This document shows, piece after piece, positions 4,995 through 5,578 of a stretch of 5,578 nucleotides of DNA; position 1 is the first letter of the stretch; the number at the start of each line of letters is the position of its first letter. The translations under genes were made by a program, and so were the position numbers. Under the pieces are notes generated by a model. It worked only from the letters and a program-made list of their open reading frames with translations. It was not told the DNA's origin and made no database searches. Source of the DNA: an uncultured Geobacteraceae bacterium (GTDB taxonomy: Bacteria > Desulfobacterota > Desulfuromonadia > Geobacterales > Pseudopelobacteraceae); NCBI GenBank assembly GCA_903879825.1, contig CAIRND010000666.1, forward strand, positions 1 to 5,578. The letters run 5' to 3'.

Positions 4995-5578
4995 ATGACT
5001 ACAACCATCTACTCTTGCAAAAGTCGGCCACATCAGATTAGAGCTTTATTCTCCGGTGGTCATTTCGGGCAGAGAATAGTCGAAATCTTTTCGGTCATGC
5101 TCACCGTTGCCATTCTTACCGTTACAGTGACAGCCGTCCCCGCCATCGCTTCCAGTCTCCCGATCACCATTCAGGCCCCACCGAGGCTGCTCTCGTCACC
5201 CGTTGCTGACGCCGCCATCGCTGACACCAGAACATTGCTGCAGCAAGCCATGCCATCAGCGGCAGTCAGCATCAACAGGTCAGGTGGGCAGGTAGTCATA
5301 ATTCTGCCAGATGTCGCTCCGTTAGCCAATACGCCACAGACCAATACGTCACCCACCCATACAATTCGGACTCCCGACCGCTCCTATCGCTGGAAATCCC
5401 GCCTTGAAAACGGAAAAACAGTCCTCAGACTTCAGGCCAGCTCGCCTGAGGGGGTGGCCTGTGGGTTATATGGCCTGCTTCAAGGGAAAATGGGTTTTCG
5501 CTTTCATCATCCACGGGAGTCCGTTATCCCCGTATACCCCCGGTGGCCACTGCCGCATCAGTTCACATTTTCCGGCCG
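4995..5578 (+). CDS. Exported protein with glycosidase-like N-terminal domain (partial)
   Basis: The reading frame is open from the ATG at 4995 to the window edge (194 residues), so the C-terminal part is missing. A hydrophobic stretch at about 32-50 ending in AIA-S looks like a signal peptide with an unusually long n-region, or an N-terminal membrane anchor. Met35 (5097) would give a conventional short signal but has no ribosome site. Residues 55-180 end in TVLRLQASSPEGVACGLYGL (142-161) and then MGFRFHHPRESVIP (166-179). This pattern resembles the alpha/beta domain in front of the catalytic barrel in GH20 and GH67-type glycoside hydrolases and DUF4838-like proteins. A Thr/Pro/Asn-rich stretch (107-128) interrupts it. 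The likeness is from pattern memory; no catalytic residues lie inside the window. A Pho-box-like triple repeat lies upstream. Confidence 0.7.
   Translation, partial: MTTTIYSCKSRPHQIRALFSGGHFGQRIVEIFSVMLTVAILTVTVTAVPAIASSLPITIQAPPRLLSSPVADAAIADTRTLLQQAMPSAAVSINRSGGQVVIILPDVAPLANTPQTNTSPTHTIRTPDRSYRWKSRLENGKTVLRLQASSPEGVACGLYGLLQGKMGFRFHHPRESVIPVYPRWPLPHQFTFSG

Overview
The window reads as chromosomal DNA of a Gram-negative (diderm) bacterium. One protein carries a twin-arginine signal, one a lipoprotein signal and one a long N-terminal export signal. Base composition looks close to 50% G+C by eye. The general style (phosphatases, a HipA-type module, dispersed CACGAAA palindromes) would fit a Geobacter-like deltaproteobacterium, but that is an impression and not something the sequence proves.

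Layout, left to right. Positions 1-126 hold a long inverted repeat with perfect 17-bp arms. On the minus strand follow a Tat-exported PhoA-family alkaline phosphatase (155-1732) and, upstream of it in the direction of transcription, a calcineurin-like phosphoesterase lipoprotein (1827-3068). A strong minus-strand intrinsic terminator (1765-1794) sits between them. The 259-bp divergent intergenic region (3069-3327) contains a good promoter for the lipoprotein gene, several TGT-type half-sites spaced 11 bp apart like PhoB/PhoP boxes, and two copies of a 16-bp near-palindrome placed like autoregulatory operators in front of hipA. On the plus strand come a HipA-family kinase toxin (3328-4608) and its XRE-family antitoxin (4612-4917), in the order toxin then antitoxin. 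Last is the 5' part of an exported protein (4995 to the window end) whose N-terminal region resembles the alpha/beta domain that precedes catalytic barrels in some glycoside hydrolases.

How it may fit together. The two exported phosphoesterases suggest phosphate scavenging from organic phosphate outside the cytoplasm. Three 7-bp units separated by 4 bp (TTGTAAC, TCGTAAC, then a looser third) occur both in the divergent intergenic region and in front of the last gene. The 26-bp stretches containing them are identical at 23 positions and bracket the hipA-antitoxin module exactly. Either the module is flanked by two Pho-type operators, or it was inserted into what was once a single intergenic region shared by the lipoprotein gene and the last gene. 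This bracketing, together with the paired operator-like palindromes at hipA, is the least ordinary part of the window. No RNA genes, CRISPR arrays or insertion-sequence genes were found.
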